A stretch of DNA of 64,000 nt from Hemicordylus capensis (lineage: Eukaryota > Chordata > Lepidosauria > Squamata > Cordylidae), in assembly GCF_027244095.1 (NCBI RefSeq), contig NC_069659.1, positions 148,652,001 through 148,716,000 on the forward strand. Direction: 5' to 3'. The notes under the pieces were generated by a model that worked only from the letters and a program-made list of their open reading frames with translations, did not search any database and was not told the origin of the DNA. The position numbers and the translations under genes were made by a program. Within the stretch, counting starts at the first letter, position 1. Each line of letters starts with the position of its first letter. Positions 32,796-44,550 of the stretch are shown piece by piece.

Positions 32796-33152
32796 ATTCA
32801 TTCATTCATTCATTCATTCAATTTCTATGCCACCCTTCCAAAATGGCTCAGGGCAGTTTACAATTAAAACAAAACAATTAAAATCAATTAACAGTTCAAA
32901 CAGAGATTATAAAACGCTATAAAACAACAACAATTATACAGTCAGAACAGTTTTTAAAACCCTGAAAAACCAGGTTACAACACTAAAACCATTTACAAAA
33001 TATAAAAACTCTGGAAGGCCAGGCCGTACACAGGTTTTGAGGCCTTTCCTGAAAGCCAATAAAGAATTCAAATTATGGATTTCTGCAGGGAGTGCATTTC
33101 ACAGCCCAGGAGCCACAGAGAAGGCCTGCTTCTCTGATACCAGACGTATCAG
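32796..33152 (-). mobile_element. L2-type LINE, ORF end and 3'UTR
   Basis: The minus strand shows degraded NALPAEIHNLNSLLAF-like coding, then FRKGLKTCVRPGLPEFLYF-like sequence, and a 3' end GCCATTTTGGAAGGGTGGCA with an (AATG)n tail (plus-strand ATTC run 32795-32820). Confidence 0.75.
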
Positions 33153-33164
33153 TGGTAACTGGAG

Positions 33165-33283
33165 ACGAACAGCCACACTACCCTGAACGCGCCCGATCTT
33201 GTCTGATCTTGGAAGCTAAGCAGGGTCAGGCCTGGTTAGTACTTGGATGGGAGACCGCCTGGGAATACCGGGTGCTGTGAGTT
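33165..33283 (+). rRNA. 5S rRNA-like copy (probable pseudogene)
   Basis: From CCCTGAACGCGCCCGATCTT to GAATACCGGGTGCTGTGA it matches vertebrate 5S rRNA with three differences from memory, all C-to-T or G-to-A at CpG positions. The internal promoter boxes (GGAAGCTAAGCAGGGTC and TGGGAGACCGCCTGGG) are present. The first 16 and last few bases diverge, and no T-run terminator follows, which argues for a retrocopy or SINE head rather than a working gene. Confidence 0.75.
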
Positions 33284-33881
33284 GTGTAGTCACAGGGCCG
33301 GATCCAGACCACGTTAGTCAGGACCACCTACTGAAATTAATGTAGTCATCTCTCATTTGTGTCAATGCTGCTTGGTCATGATCAACTGGCTTGATCTGGA
33401 TCCTGCTTTTAATTGTGCGCTTTGTGAGGCGGACCTAATGAAACCCGCACAGCTCCTCCAAAACTCTTTAAAAACAGTTACATGGCAGGTGCTGGGAATG
33501 TTTTTTTTAAATGGTGAAAGAAAACATGAAGAAGAGCGGTGGAGACCTGGTGTTAAAGAGAAGGAGGCAATTCTGAGATGGCGGGGGGTGCGGGGCATTG
33601 TAGTGGTGGATGGCTCATCTTCCTCGCTGGGGAGACGAGGCACTGTTCAGGGTGGGCAAGGCAATGGTGCACCGGACCGCGCTCGGAAGGTCGCCTAGGT
33701 CCAAGAGCTGCTGCCGCTGTGCTTGCGCACCAAAGTGTAGCAGGTGTTCCCCCATTCTCTCTCGCAGCGCATGCTTCTGTGCCCCCTCCCTACTCCCCTG
33801 CATGTGCCAATCACACCAGCCTGCCTTTGGGGCCACGCAGCTCACATGGTCCCACATGCTGCCCATGCATCGCTGTGAGGC

Positions 33882-34575
33882 AACCCAAGGCAGCCCTCCT
33901 CCTCCCCTCCACTGCTTAGCCCTCACTGCGGCGTGATCCCGGCTGGAGGTTGTCCCCCCCACCTGGTGAGGTCATAAAGGGGACTGCCGTCTTCCACCGG
34001 CAGTGCAGACCAGGGGGTTATAGGGGGCCAAGGGACCACAACGCCCCTCCAATGCAAGAGGGAAACGGCGTTCCCTCTCAAGGTGCCTTGGCCGGAACAG
34101 GCAGGTGGTTTCAAATCTGTTGGGATCGGACACGAACCGCGCTGGGCATCAAATCCCCAGGATCACTTCATTCCAGTGCCATTCATCCAATGACCCTTTT
34201 GCATGAATGCACAAAATGGTCTCTTGCCTCTCCCCTGCATCACGCCACCTCCCTCCACCACTTAGCCCTCCTTGGTACATGTGCTTGCCCCCCCTCCCCG
34301 AGGAAGGTCCACTTGCACTCCCTTTCTGTAAATCCCAAGTCAAGGTGGCCCTCCTCCCTCCCTCCACCGCTTAGCCCTCACCACGGCATGATCCCAGCCA
34401 AAGGTTCCACCCCCTGGCGAGGTCACAAAGGGGACCGCCATCTTCCACTGGCAGTGCAGACCAGGTGGTTACAGGGGGCCGAAGGACCACAACACCCCAC
34501 CGATGCAAGAGGGAAACAGGGTTTCCTCTCAAGGCCCCTCGGCCGCAACAGGCAGCTGGGTTTCAATCAATCAAC
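33882..34575 (+). repeat. GC-rich direct duplication (two about 235 bp copies, 451-455 bp apart)
   Basis: Copy A (about 33882-34118) and copy B (about 34337-34575) share CTTAGCCCTCAC, GGCAGTGCAGACCAG and GATGCAAGAGGGAAACRG-like segments in the same order at a constant offset. They are about 80-85% alike by eye. The spacer between them is not obviously repeated. I recognise no family; the ORFs here are low-complexity artefacts of GC content. Confidence 0.7.
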
Positions 34576-34844
34576 CTTTGGCTGCAAATAATGAGCATGC
34601 AAGAACCGGCAGCCCTTCAAGTGGTGCCCACTGCCATACCTTTTCCTCGATGCCCCCACCCCGCATACAGTTTGAAGTTATAAAGATAAAGATAGTTGGA
34701 GGAAGATCTTAGCAGCACGTGGAGGCAAGGTGGAAGCAGAGTCCTGTGCCTCCGTGATACTCCTCCTCTCCCTCATCCGTGCCATGTGCTAAATTGAGGA
34801 AATGAGTGCCTTGATTGCAGTTGTTTGGGGGAGGGAGCTGACTC

Positions 34845-35160
34845 CCAGTCAGGGACCGGCACTCAACCCTTCAGGGACCGGCAGCGGTCCAGGGACCAGT
34901 GGTTGAGAAGATGTGGTGTAGAGCACATTGCAGTAGTCAAGCCTAGAAGTTACCAGCTGGTGCACCACTGTTTTGATGTCATCCTCTTCAAGGAATGGAC
35001 GCAGCTGTCGAATCAGCTGAAGCCAATAGAAAGCATTCCTGGCCATGGCCTCCACCTGAGATACCAGGGTGAGGCCTGGATCCAGGCGTATTCCCAAGCT
35101 GTGTACCTGCTCTTCCAGGGGAGTGTAACCCCATCCAGCACAGGGAGATCTAACTCATCG
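34845..35160 (-). mobile_element. L2-type LINE ORF fragment
   Basis: The minus strand reads LDGVTLPWK, then MGIRLDPGLTLVSQVEAMAR, then FLEEDDIKTVVHQLVTSRLD and YCNVLY, the L2 RT C-terminal region. It abuts a CR1 fragment at about 35160. Confidence 0.8.
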
Positions 35161-35445
35161 CTCAGATTCTGAACACCAAATAGTTTGATGTTGTCTGTAA
35201 ATTTGGCCACTTTACTGTTTACCCCAACTTTTAGATCGTTTATGAATGAATTAAATAGCACCGGTCCCAGTACAGATCCCTGGGGGACCCCACTTCTTAC
35301 TTCCCTCCATTGTGTAAACTTTCCATTTATACCTACGTTCTGTTTCCTGTCCTTCAACCAGTTACCAATCCACTCATGAACTTGTCCCCTTATTCCATGA
35401 CTGCTAGGTTTTCTCAAGAGTCTTTGAGAAAACATAGTGCAGTGG
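35161..35445 (-). mobile_element. CR1-type LINE RT fragment
   Basis: The minus strand encodes SSHGIRGQVHEWIGNWLKDR, then SGVPQGSVLGPVLFN and VAKFTDNIKLFGV. The active site FADD has become FTDN. The frame runs straight into the adjoining L2 piece, which is coincidental. Confidence 0.82.
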
Positions 35446-37443
35446 ATCCTCCATCCTTGCTTCTACCCAGGGCTCCAGCCAGCCTGAAACAGAAGCCTTG
35501 TAGCACTGTATGGGGTTTTCTGGGGGCAGCAGGGAGGGAAAACACCACATCATCCCCCCACCCCGCCACCATCCTCCTGCATCTTGTTCTTTTTCTTGTA
35601 TATAGCATGATGGGGAAAGTTTCTGGAGAGTGGGAAAGAGAAAAAATCCACCACCACCCATTTCCTTTTTTCGCATGGGGAGAGGAGCTCTTCAGTGCCT
35701 CATGTATCTACTTCTAGGGGACAGTATAAGCTGCTATGGGCTCAAGCAGGCCAATTCCTTTTCTCCTGTTCCCACTTGCTCTCTTTGCCCAACAGACACC
35801 CTCAACATTCCATTGGTCCTCAAGGGTGAGCATGGGAAACCACTACCTTATTTTGGGATGGCCTAAGTTTGCTTCCAGACTGATAGGCATTCAGCCACCT
35901 GAGTTTACTATGAGAAGCGATGGTGATAAGCTAGTTCCCAGCCTTGTCTCTCCCTCCAACAAACTAAGAAATGGCACTGAAGGCTATGTTATTAGAAGAT
36001 GATTTGGTTCTCAGATTCTCACTGAGTTCTATGGCACAAAGTAAATGGACTACAATCTGGGACACAGAAAGGGGGTGAACCCCGATTTCCCCCCTAAAAG
36101 TGGGGATCCCAAGGGCATGAAGGTGTACTCCTTTACTTTCTCCTATATGTGAGTGGCTGCCTTCCCCACCCACACACACAGGGCATCACAGATTTTTAAT
36201 GCTCCTTTTGGGGTACTGCAAGATAGAAATCTTTCCCCCTCACATTACATGCACCCATAGTGATGGTCATTTAATAATTTAAAAATTAGCATTCATTTAG
36301 TGTATTTGTTCAACACATGCACCTGGAAGTGTCACACGATGTTCATTAGCTTTCTCTCAAGTTAAGTGTTCTGTGGGATTGCTGGGTTGAATGTTCACAT
36401 ACATTATCACTGTCATCCTTACAACAATCTGGTAGGCCAGGTCAGTTTATCATCTTATATTATTAGTGTGGGGAGCAGGGATTAAGCAGAGAGATGGCTA
36501 TGAGCCTAAATCCACCTAGTAAGTCCATGGCAGTGATGAGACTATAAACATTACTTCATATTCTTAGCTATTTTTAGCCACCCTCCAATTTCTTGTAACG
36601 ATTAAATCAGGGTTACATTAGTCTTTTGATTGAATGCACAATATCAAAATATCATAGCTGGTTTCCATAGGGGTTCCTTATCATGACTTTCCAACCGTGT
36701 TTTCAGCTGGTTTCTTCTCAAGTTGCACAATGCTTTATTTTCTGTCACGTTCGCTTTTTCTGCATCTGAAATATAGTCCTAAGCAAATAAACAGCTCCAA
36801 CAATTGGAGAAGCTGTCAGTCGTAGTTAAAAGAAATTGCTTGAGAAGATGACATACAGATTTCATTCATTTTCCCAGGATATTAAACTTTAATGTCTGTA
36901 GTATGAATATTTCATGACAGTATCTTTTGAATCTGTTTGTTTTGTTGTGGAGGATATTGTACATTATAGGCAATGCTGGTGAAATGTTGGAGCATCAGCC
37001 TTTTTCCCTTTGATTACACAGCAAAGCAAAAAGTTGGTGTGCTGCTGAATATTCTGCTTATATGGCTTACTATTGTTTTTTCTTTCTTTTTCTGACAACT
37101 TGTCATATGAAACTAAGCATCAAATCCTGTTCTTTTTTCTTGCCACAAGGTGGCTAAATGACTTTTAAATACAGATGAAAGGATTATTTTATTCAGAGGA
37201 ATGTTAAACATTGAAGTTTCAGCTCAATAGCTTGGTCAGACTTTTTTCATTAATCTGCTGTTTTTGTTTTTTAACCGAGCAGCAAATCTTTCCCCAAAAC
37301 GAAAGCTTGTTTGTTAGAATTGCTTTGGCCCAACAAAATGGTTGTTTTTTTTTTTTTTTTTAAAGCGATAGAACTGTGTTCAAGTAGTCTCTTCATGTCT
37401 TCTACTACTAAGAAATCTAGTTATTATATAATGACATTCAGGT

Positions 37444-38951
37444 CACAGTCAACATCAGAACAGCCCTGCTGGATCAGATCCAAGCCCTATCTAGTCCAGC
37501 ACACAGTGGCCTACTAGATGCCTCTAAGAAGCTCACAGGCAAGAGGTGAGGGAGGCATGCCCTTTCTCCTGCTGTTGCTTTCCTGCAATGTATTTAAAAG
37601 GATCTTGCCTCTGAGGCTGGAGGTAGCCTATAGCCACCAGGCTAGTAGCCATTGTCCTCCATGAATTTGTCTAAGCCTCTTTGAAAGCCATCCAAGCTAG
37701 TAGCCATCACCACATCCTGTGGCAAAGAATTCTATAGATTAATTATGTGCTGTGTGGAAAAGTATTTCCTTTTGTTGGTCGTAAATTTCCCGACCTTCAA
37801 TTTTTCGGAATGACCCCTAGTTCTAGTGTTGTGAGAAAGGGAGGGGGGAATTCACTCTCTCTCTACTCCATGTATAATTTTATACACCTCTATCATGTCT
37901 CCCCATAGGCACCTTGTTTCCAAACTAAAAAACCCTAGATGCTGTAGTATTGCCGCATAAGGAAGGTGCTCCAGACTCCTGATCATGTTGGTTGCCCTCT
38001 TCTGCATCTCCTCCAGTTCTACAATGTCCTTCTTAAGAAGATACGGTGACCAGAACTGTATGCAGTACTCCAAATGTGGCCACACCATAGATTTGTATAA
38101 GGACATTACAATATTAGCATTTTTATTTTCAAACCCCTTCCTAATGATCGTAGCATGGAATTTCACTACCCTGAATAGTTTAGTGTCATCTGCAAATTTG
38201 GCCACTTCGCTCCTTACCCCAACTTTTAGATCATTTATGAACAAATTAAAGAGCACTGGTCCCAATACAGATCCCTGGGGGACCTCACTTCTTTCTTCCC
38301 TCCATTGTGACAATTGTTCATTTATTCCTACACTCTGTTCCCTGTCCTTCAACCAGTTAACAATCCACACACGAATCTGTTCACTTATCCCATGACTGCT
38401 AAGCTTACTCAAGAGCCTTTGGTGTGGAACTTTGTAAAAAAAATTTTGGAAGTCCAAGTATACTATGTCAACCGGATTACCTTTACCAACATGCCTGTTG
38501 ACACTCTCAAAGAACTCCAAAAGGTTAGTGAGACAAGACTTGCCCTTGCAGAAGCCATGCTGGTTCTCCTTCATCAAGGCCTGTTCTTCTGTATGTTTTA
38601 AGAATTTTGTCCTTAAGTATGCTTTCCATCAATGTACTTGGCACAGAAGTTAATCTAACTGGGCTTTAGTTTCTCGGATCCCCACTGGATCTCTTTTTCA
38701 AAATGGGAGTTACGTTAGCTACTTTTCCAGTCCTCTGGTACAGAGCCTGATTGCAAGGACAAGTTACATATTTTTGCCAGGAGACCAGCAATTTGACATT
38801 CGAGTTCCTCCAGAACTCTTGGGTGGATGCCATATGGCACAAAAGACCTTTGTGCTCTTACAAATTCTAACTTGCAGAGGTTTATGCACAAATGTGAGTT
38901 AAGTATTGCAGCCACAGATGCCTGTTTTGATTTTAACTTCAGTTTCCTCAT
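37444..38951 (-). mobile_element. CR1-type LINE, long 5'-truncated copy
   Basis: Minus strand: YGIHPRVLEELECQIAGLLA, NLSLQSGSVPEDWK, ENQHGFCKGKSCLTNLLEFF, VDIVYLDFQNFFYKVPHQRL, EVPQGSVLGPVLFNLFINDL, VAKFADDTKLFRVV. Then RKGFENKNANIVMSLYKSMV, HLEYCIQFWSPYL and FSLETRCLWGDMIEVYKI lead to the 3' end near 37450. An internal deletion of about 90 codons lies between the FADD motif and RKGFENK. Decayed but readable. Confidence 0.88.
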
Positions 38952-39869
38952 TGGTTGTTTCTATTAAACAGCATGTCAGCAACTAGGAGTCATAATGGAA
39001 ATCATATTCCTAAATGTTAAGCTGGGCCTGGGAGACTTCTTGGAATCAATTGTAACAAAATGCCAAAAATTGTCAGTACTTTATGCTAGAGGAAGATGTG
39101 AGAAGCTCTCTAATTTCAGTTGTGTGAAGAAATCTCCCCTAGGAACATTTTTTTGCCCTCAAAAGTGTACCTATATATACATTAGAGATATTGCTTAATG
39201 TAAATGAAGCGTATCTTTTGCAGACAGATGCTCTACTTGCTATGGAGATTTTAACGTGTGTTTTGATTTTCCCTTTTATAGTTTAACTTATTAACTCTGA
39301 CAAGTAACCTCTTGGTTGTGAACAATTTAATTCACAATTCACTTTTTCTGATTCAAAGTGAACATGAGTACTCTAATCCCCTAATGGGAATTAATTGCAT
39401 GTTTCAGTGCTTAACTCTGATCCTTTTCCAATTCCCACTGGGAGAAGTTTCTTCCTGAAGGATCTGTGTTTGTTATTCAAAACACAATCTGAAAGGTAAT
39501 GATTTTTCTTCTAAAAGGGAACCAAAGCAACTGAATATTAATGTTCTTTCCTTTATAGAAGAATAAGCTGTAGCCTTCAACCCATTTGATGTCATGAAGG
39601 GTAAATATACAAAGCCAAACACTGATGAAATAACAGGGCATATCATTGTGGCATTTTGAAAAGGTGGGCATCACAAAAAGAGCATGTGGTTTTGAGGGGA
39701 GCTTTGTGTATGTTGGGAAAACAACATTCGGTCCTTCTCCTGTGAGGAAAATGGCAAGCTTTGGTCAGTGGTCAAAAAGGGGGAACTGTTCTTAACATGG
39801 CAGTCTTTTAGACAAATAGAATCCTCTGGAACGCTTAGTGGTGCTTTTTGAGTGTGCAAAGCACCTGTC

Positions 39870-40012
39870 AGTTACATGATTGCAGAGAGTGGGAGAGGGA
39901 CTGAGCCTGAGAGACTTTCCTGTGGCCATCCAGTGACTTCATGACTGAGGCAGGATCTGAACCAGGGACATCTGGGCTCACACTCTTAGCTGCTAAACAA
40001 ACGGTGCGCTGT
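39870..40012 (-). mobile_element. MIR-like SINE fossil
   Basis: It contains GGCAGGATCTGAACCAGG followed by CACACTCTTAGCTGCTAAAC, a tRNA-like head read on the minus strand. Old and diverged. Confidence 0.45.
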
Positions 40013-41646
40013 GGGAAATAAACTAAATGAAGGCTTGTGTGAGGCAGCTACTGCAGCTCTGTATGGTTCACGATCCTAGCCGCCTTTATATTATCTTAAT
40101 ATTTCTAGGCCTCTTTTTCACCCAACAGGGCCTTCAAAGAAGCTTTCATTTCAACAAAAGTACCCCTCCCCAAAAGCACAGCACAATAGCAGCAAAAAGA
40201 GTCTTTCAAGAAGCAGAGGGGGCCAGTTGAGCAATTCAGAAGACAGCAGGACACAGAGCCAGTGAGACTTTAAGCAGGCAAGTTCCTTCCACTCCAGCCT
40301 CTGCCCATCTTTGCCTCTGGTGTGGTTGGATCATTGAATGACTCCTAATGCAGACACACCTCAGAATCCTCTGCTTTCTGAGGAGGTTGTCCAGTGTGTC
40401 TCTGCATGACTAACTGGAATGAGGACAGCAGTCTATACCAATCAAGAGGTATGCTCAGGCCAGTAACTCATACGGAAACTGCCGGGTGTGTGTGATTCTT
40501 ATTCATATATGCTAAAGTAAACTATTTGGGTTCAAGAAGTGTGCCCCCAATTGTAATTCAGAAAAACAGTGTATTGCACCCGCCCTAAAAAAAATGGTGG
40601 GGGAACGTTCTCCCATAGCCCTAACACTATCTAATGACCCTCTGACTAAAGTCAGAGCCAGGTGTATGACTCACCTACTGAAGATTCTCTACATCTGGTA
40701 ATTAGAGACCAAATTGCTGTGTTCAGGAAAATCTGAGACCATTCCTCATAGCAGTATGGTGACCGATAGCAAAATTTGGGAAAGTGTCAGATGTTCTGGG
40801 CTTTAGTTAGAAACATTGTGAAGGGAGGGAAGAAGGTGCAGCTGGGAGGCAGAATACTTTGAACAGCAGCCAAGGAATAAAATGAAACTCTTTTCATTAT
40901 TTCAGTAAATAGGGAACTCATTTGCCATATATGGAGAAAGCTGATACCAAAGTGGAACAACAAAATAGTGATCTAGGTGTATTGCAAAAGGCTAGCTCCC
41001 TTCTGGCTCTTGCCAAAAGCTAGAGACACAATCTGCGGTAGACGCCTCCTGATGAGAAACATCAAAAATTTTAGAAATAGTGCAAAGAAACAAAGACATG
41101 GTCTTTGGCAGAGAACAAGCAGCATCCTTTGTGTAAGTCTTGCTAAGTTAACAGGTTGACTTGGGGGGAAGCTAAAATTTAACCTCTTCTTTTAAAAAGG
41201 CTTACCAGAAATAATATTATTCTTGGTCATAAAGTTACATGAGTATTTTTAGCTTACAGTGCTCAGTTATAAATAAGGATCCAGTGGCTACTTTGGGAAA
41301 TGGTGCCCTCTAGTATCACACAAATGATGTTTGCTCCTTTTTGAATGGACAAAGAGCACAAACGAATGGACAAACTTTTAAAGTGGTGGTTCTCTTAGAA
41401 GTGGGAGATCAACTCCCTCTGTTCACAGCACAGTTGTTGCTGGTATTCCATGACATCGGCAAAAATTGCCCTTTGCCTGTAGCAGGTGCAAGATTAACCT
41501 GGATGTCAGCTCTTTTGTATTTCCTTTTAGATTATGAGCCCCTTTGCGACCTGGAACCATCTTTCATTTTAGTTGCTATGTTTTGATAATTTTTGTTGTT
41601 GAAAAGCATAATATGTTTATAAGAAGCAGAATAATAAAGTACATTG

Positions 41647-42158
41647 TGGGCCAGATCAGATTGATTTTTATTAGAGAATGTTTAACATATGGTTTACAAA
41701 AGCAACAGTGAATAGAATTTCCCGATAAAACACAGCCGCGTACTAACGAATGTGTGGTTGCAATGGTAGAGAGAATATAGCACTGTACGCTAGTTCCTAC
41801 GGGTTTGGGTAGAGTCCGGTTAAAAGAGTTCAGTGAGAGGAATGTCCAAAAGGTCCAAGGGAGGGACAGAGCCCAGCCTCACCTTGTGTGTGGCCGGCAG
41901 GGCCCTGCCAGTCTTCTTCTGCCAATTGCAGCCTCTGGGTGTGGGTCCTTGATGCCGGAGGGTCTTCTCCAGGTCCAGGGGGTCCTCCAGGCAGCAGGAG
42001 TTCCTGGCAAGGTGTCAGCAGGAGTTCCTGGTGTGGTCAGCCGCTGTGCTGGCATGGTTTGTTTAGCATGCAGATATGTTATAGATCACGTTCCCGCGGC
42101 GGGAAGTTACATACATACATACATACATGCAGTACTACTTTTCTCCTGATCTGGCCCA
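41647..42158 (-). mobile_element. Solo-LTR-like element
   Basis: 512 bp running from TGGGCCAGATCAG to CTGATCTGGCCCA, perfect 13 bp terminal inverted repeats. On the minus strand it starts TG, ends CA and has AATAAA about 20-25 bp before the end, as an LTR would. No recognisable retroviral gene and no clear target-site duplication. Likely a solo LTR of an endogenous retrovirus or kin; the family is unknown to me. Confidence 0.5.
42112..42130 (+). repeat. (ACAT)n microsatellite
   Basis: A short run of about five ACAT units near the end of the LTR-like element. Confidence 0.9.
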
Positions 42159-44075
42159 TCTCAGAAGAATGCCTGCCTCCTTCATGGGATGTAACATTCC
42201 AGTATGGTCTATGCACTGAGAATCCTATGTGCAAAGGCAAAAATGACTTCGTCAGCAACTGGATTTTGCCAGGTGACTGCCTGTGCATATTGGAAATTTT
42301 TGAACAGGATGGCCTTGTGTGGATATCTGAGATGGGCCAGTTGTGCTGCTATTCTTCTCTGTGCAATGGACTGGGTTAGAAGAAAAGTCATCCAATCCAG
42401 CTCTACATATCACTCAGTTTAGCTACAAAGACACCCTATGTTGCAGCATATGTTTAGAAGGCCCAGTTCTGTAGAGATACCATTTCATGATGATTCCCTG
42501 TATGTTAGGGAAAACTGCTCATGAGAATCTACCCTGCCTTTGTCAAAGGGAGCAGGACTCTCAAATGCTGGTTTCTCCCCTCTGCCTACAATCCCTGTAG
42601 TTTTTTCAAAGTTTGAATTAGCATTTATAAATATGGATTCAGGAAACTGTGGTTACAAAAGCACTTGAGTACATTAAAAGCAACAGCCCCCATACTGGGG
42701 GTTGGGGTTGGGAATGCCACTAATATTTAAGTGCCTCTAACTTTGTGTAATTTTCTCTTTGAAGACAGAGGGTGGTATATTTCACATGTAAAGAATCCTT
42801 TGATGATTTATAGTTTTCTAAAGCCTAGTTTGGTTTAGTGTTTTTTGCTGAATATTCTGAATCTACATGTTTCTCGTGTTGTAATACCCTCCTCTGAATT
42901 TGCTTTAATATCTGTTTGGCCCAAGAAGGCATCACCACTAAAATAATAAAAGATTTGTTCATGTGCTTAATTCAAGAAATATTAAATTATGCCTCAGATT
43001 ATTATTTTTTCCTACTTCCCAGGTCACAGTCTAGCTGTGCAATCCTATATATATTTACTCAGAAGTAAGTCCCACTGTTTTCAATGGGGCTTGCTCACTA
43101 ACTATCTTAAATTGCAGCCTAAGTGACTTACAGTCATTTAGCTACAATTACAACTCTTTGTATAGTGAGATTCTACTCACTGGACTTTATTTTATTTATT
43201 TATTTATGCTTTAAAACAGGTAAGTCCATGTGGAATTAATTACTTCACCTTCAGTTGTCAGGACTAAGTGTATACTGATTAGTTACATATCTGAAGGTCT
43301 TTTGCAATTTTTAATAAAGAGTATTATGACATGAAGTCTTGAGCAATTGGGTCAAAAATCTTCTACACATGGTTTTTGGGTGTGCACATACAGTCCAAGT
43401 CATTCTCCATGCTGTCATGTATGTGGCCATTTCTGAAATTGTGGCTGGTGGAAGAAGTGTAACTGAGATCATGAAAAACGCTCCTGGCTCCCTATTTCTA
43501 CATCCTGGTTCACATTAGCTTTAATGTGCAATCATGTGCCCCCATACACAGTTATATGGAGGAATTTGACTGTGTGGCTCAACCTCTTGGTATTTGGGGT
43601 TGTATCGGGTACCTGCTTCACATAAGATGTGATGGAATAAATAACTTGCCTGACAAACTGCACACTGTTCCATACGCCTTTTAATGAGACACGCATGCAG
43701 TTTCACAAATTTCACAAAACACAGTGGCATAAACCACAGTCATTATTTCCAACAGACATCTATTGCACAACTGTATTTGTAAAATTCTTGCATTTTGTGC
43801 AACTGTGCTCGCGTTGCATTAAAAGGCACAAGAATGGTATGCAGTATGCAGGTCCGCTGCTCCCCACCCCCCAGGTCATGTTTTGTCTTTAGATGCTTTC
43901 TTAGGGGATACAAGTGAGTTAGATTGAGATTATATACTTTGGCTTGTTTTTAAGCAAGGATGTATTTGCAGAATCCATTCCCGTAAGAATGAGCTTTCAA
44001 AGAACAGTGTTTATGCAAAGTGCAATAATTTATTAGTGCTTATTTTTGTTACTTTCAGTCTCTTCAGTTGGAAGA

Positions 44076-44549
44076 ATGGCCCGTGTCTTTGTCTACGGAA
44101 CCCTTAAGCAAGGCCAGCCAAATTACCCACACATGATCAATGGTGTTCATGGGACAGTCGGATTCCAGGGCAGGGGACTCACAGTGGAGAAATACCCCCT
44201 GGTGATCGCAGGAAAATATAACATTCCTTATTTGCTGAACACCCCTGGAACAGGGCACCATGTTGCTGGAGAGATTTATTCTGTCGATGACCAGATGTTA
44301 CAATTCCTTGATGAGTTTGAAGGTTGCCCAGACATGTATCAGCGTAATCCAGTGAGAATTAAAATAGTTGAGTGGGAAGGTAAAAGTAACTCACCTGAAG
44401 GGCAGCCAGCTGTTAACAGCATTCTGGAATGCTATGTGTACAGCACCACTACTTACAAGCCAGAGTGGATAAATCTCCCTTACTATGACAACTACGACTC
44501 CTTTGGGAAACACAAGCTTCAGTATGTACTACGGGAAGGCAGAGATTGA
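44076..44549 (+). CDS. GGACT: Gamma-glutamylaminecyclotransferase
   Basis: Cleaves epsilon-(gamma-glutamyl)-lysine, the remnant of transglutaminase crosslinks, to 5-oxoproline and lysine; cytosolic. The 157-residue product matches human GGACT in layout. It has the N-terminal VFVYGTLK substrate loop at residues 4-11, PLVIAGKYNIPYLL at 41-54, and FLDEFEGCPDMYQR at 77-90. The Glu of EFEGCP falls at residue 82, the known catalytic position in human GGACT. A YVYSTTTYKPEW segment and a YDNYDSFGKH tail follow. The coding region is one exon, as in mammals. An acceptor (ctttcag, ending 44058) lies 17 bases before this ATG. An upstream in-frame ATG at 44046 is intronic, so MARVFV is the right start. 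Intact, and convergent with PCCA. Confidence 0.95.
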   Translation: MARVFVYGTLKQGQPNYPHMINGVHGTVGFQGRGLTVEKYPLVIAGKYNIPYLLNTPGTGHHVAGEIYSVDDQMLQFLDEFEGCPDMYQRNPVRIKIVEWEGKSNSPEGQPAVNSILECYVYSTTTYKPEWINLPYYDNYDSFGKHKLQYVLREGRD

Positions 44550-44550
44550 A

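Larger units (their letters stand above)
22561..44058 (+). other. GGACT: Presumed GGACT first intron or upstream region, repeat-rich
   Basis: If the CpG block holds the first exon, this 21.5 kb is its intron. It contains the MITEs, LINEs, 5S-like copy, GC-rich duplication and LTR-like element listed separately. The stretches 29.97-31.63, 35.45-37.44 and 38.95-41.64 kb show no recognisable exon apart from a SINE fossil near 39.9 kb. Confidence 0.45.

Noticed and set aside
33152-33283. 5S-L2 chimera made by template switching
   Set aside because: The 5S copy is on the plus strand while the L2 copy is on the minus strand. A template-switch product would have both in the same sense.
33357-34683. 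Several overlapping frames up to 213 codons on both strands
   Set aside because: They occur in all frames of GC-rich repeated sequence, show low-complexity Pro/His/Ser composition and match nothing known.
35013-35435. Apparent 140-residue fusion protein of two RT fragments
   Set aside because: It is a CR1 fragment next to an L2 fragment whose frames happen to connect. It is not a real gene.
44046-44075. Upstream in-frame ATG extending GGACT by ten residues
   Set aside because: It lies before the ctttcag splice acceptor that ends at 44058, so it is intronic in the mature mRNA. The MARVFVYGTL start matches the family.
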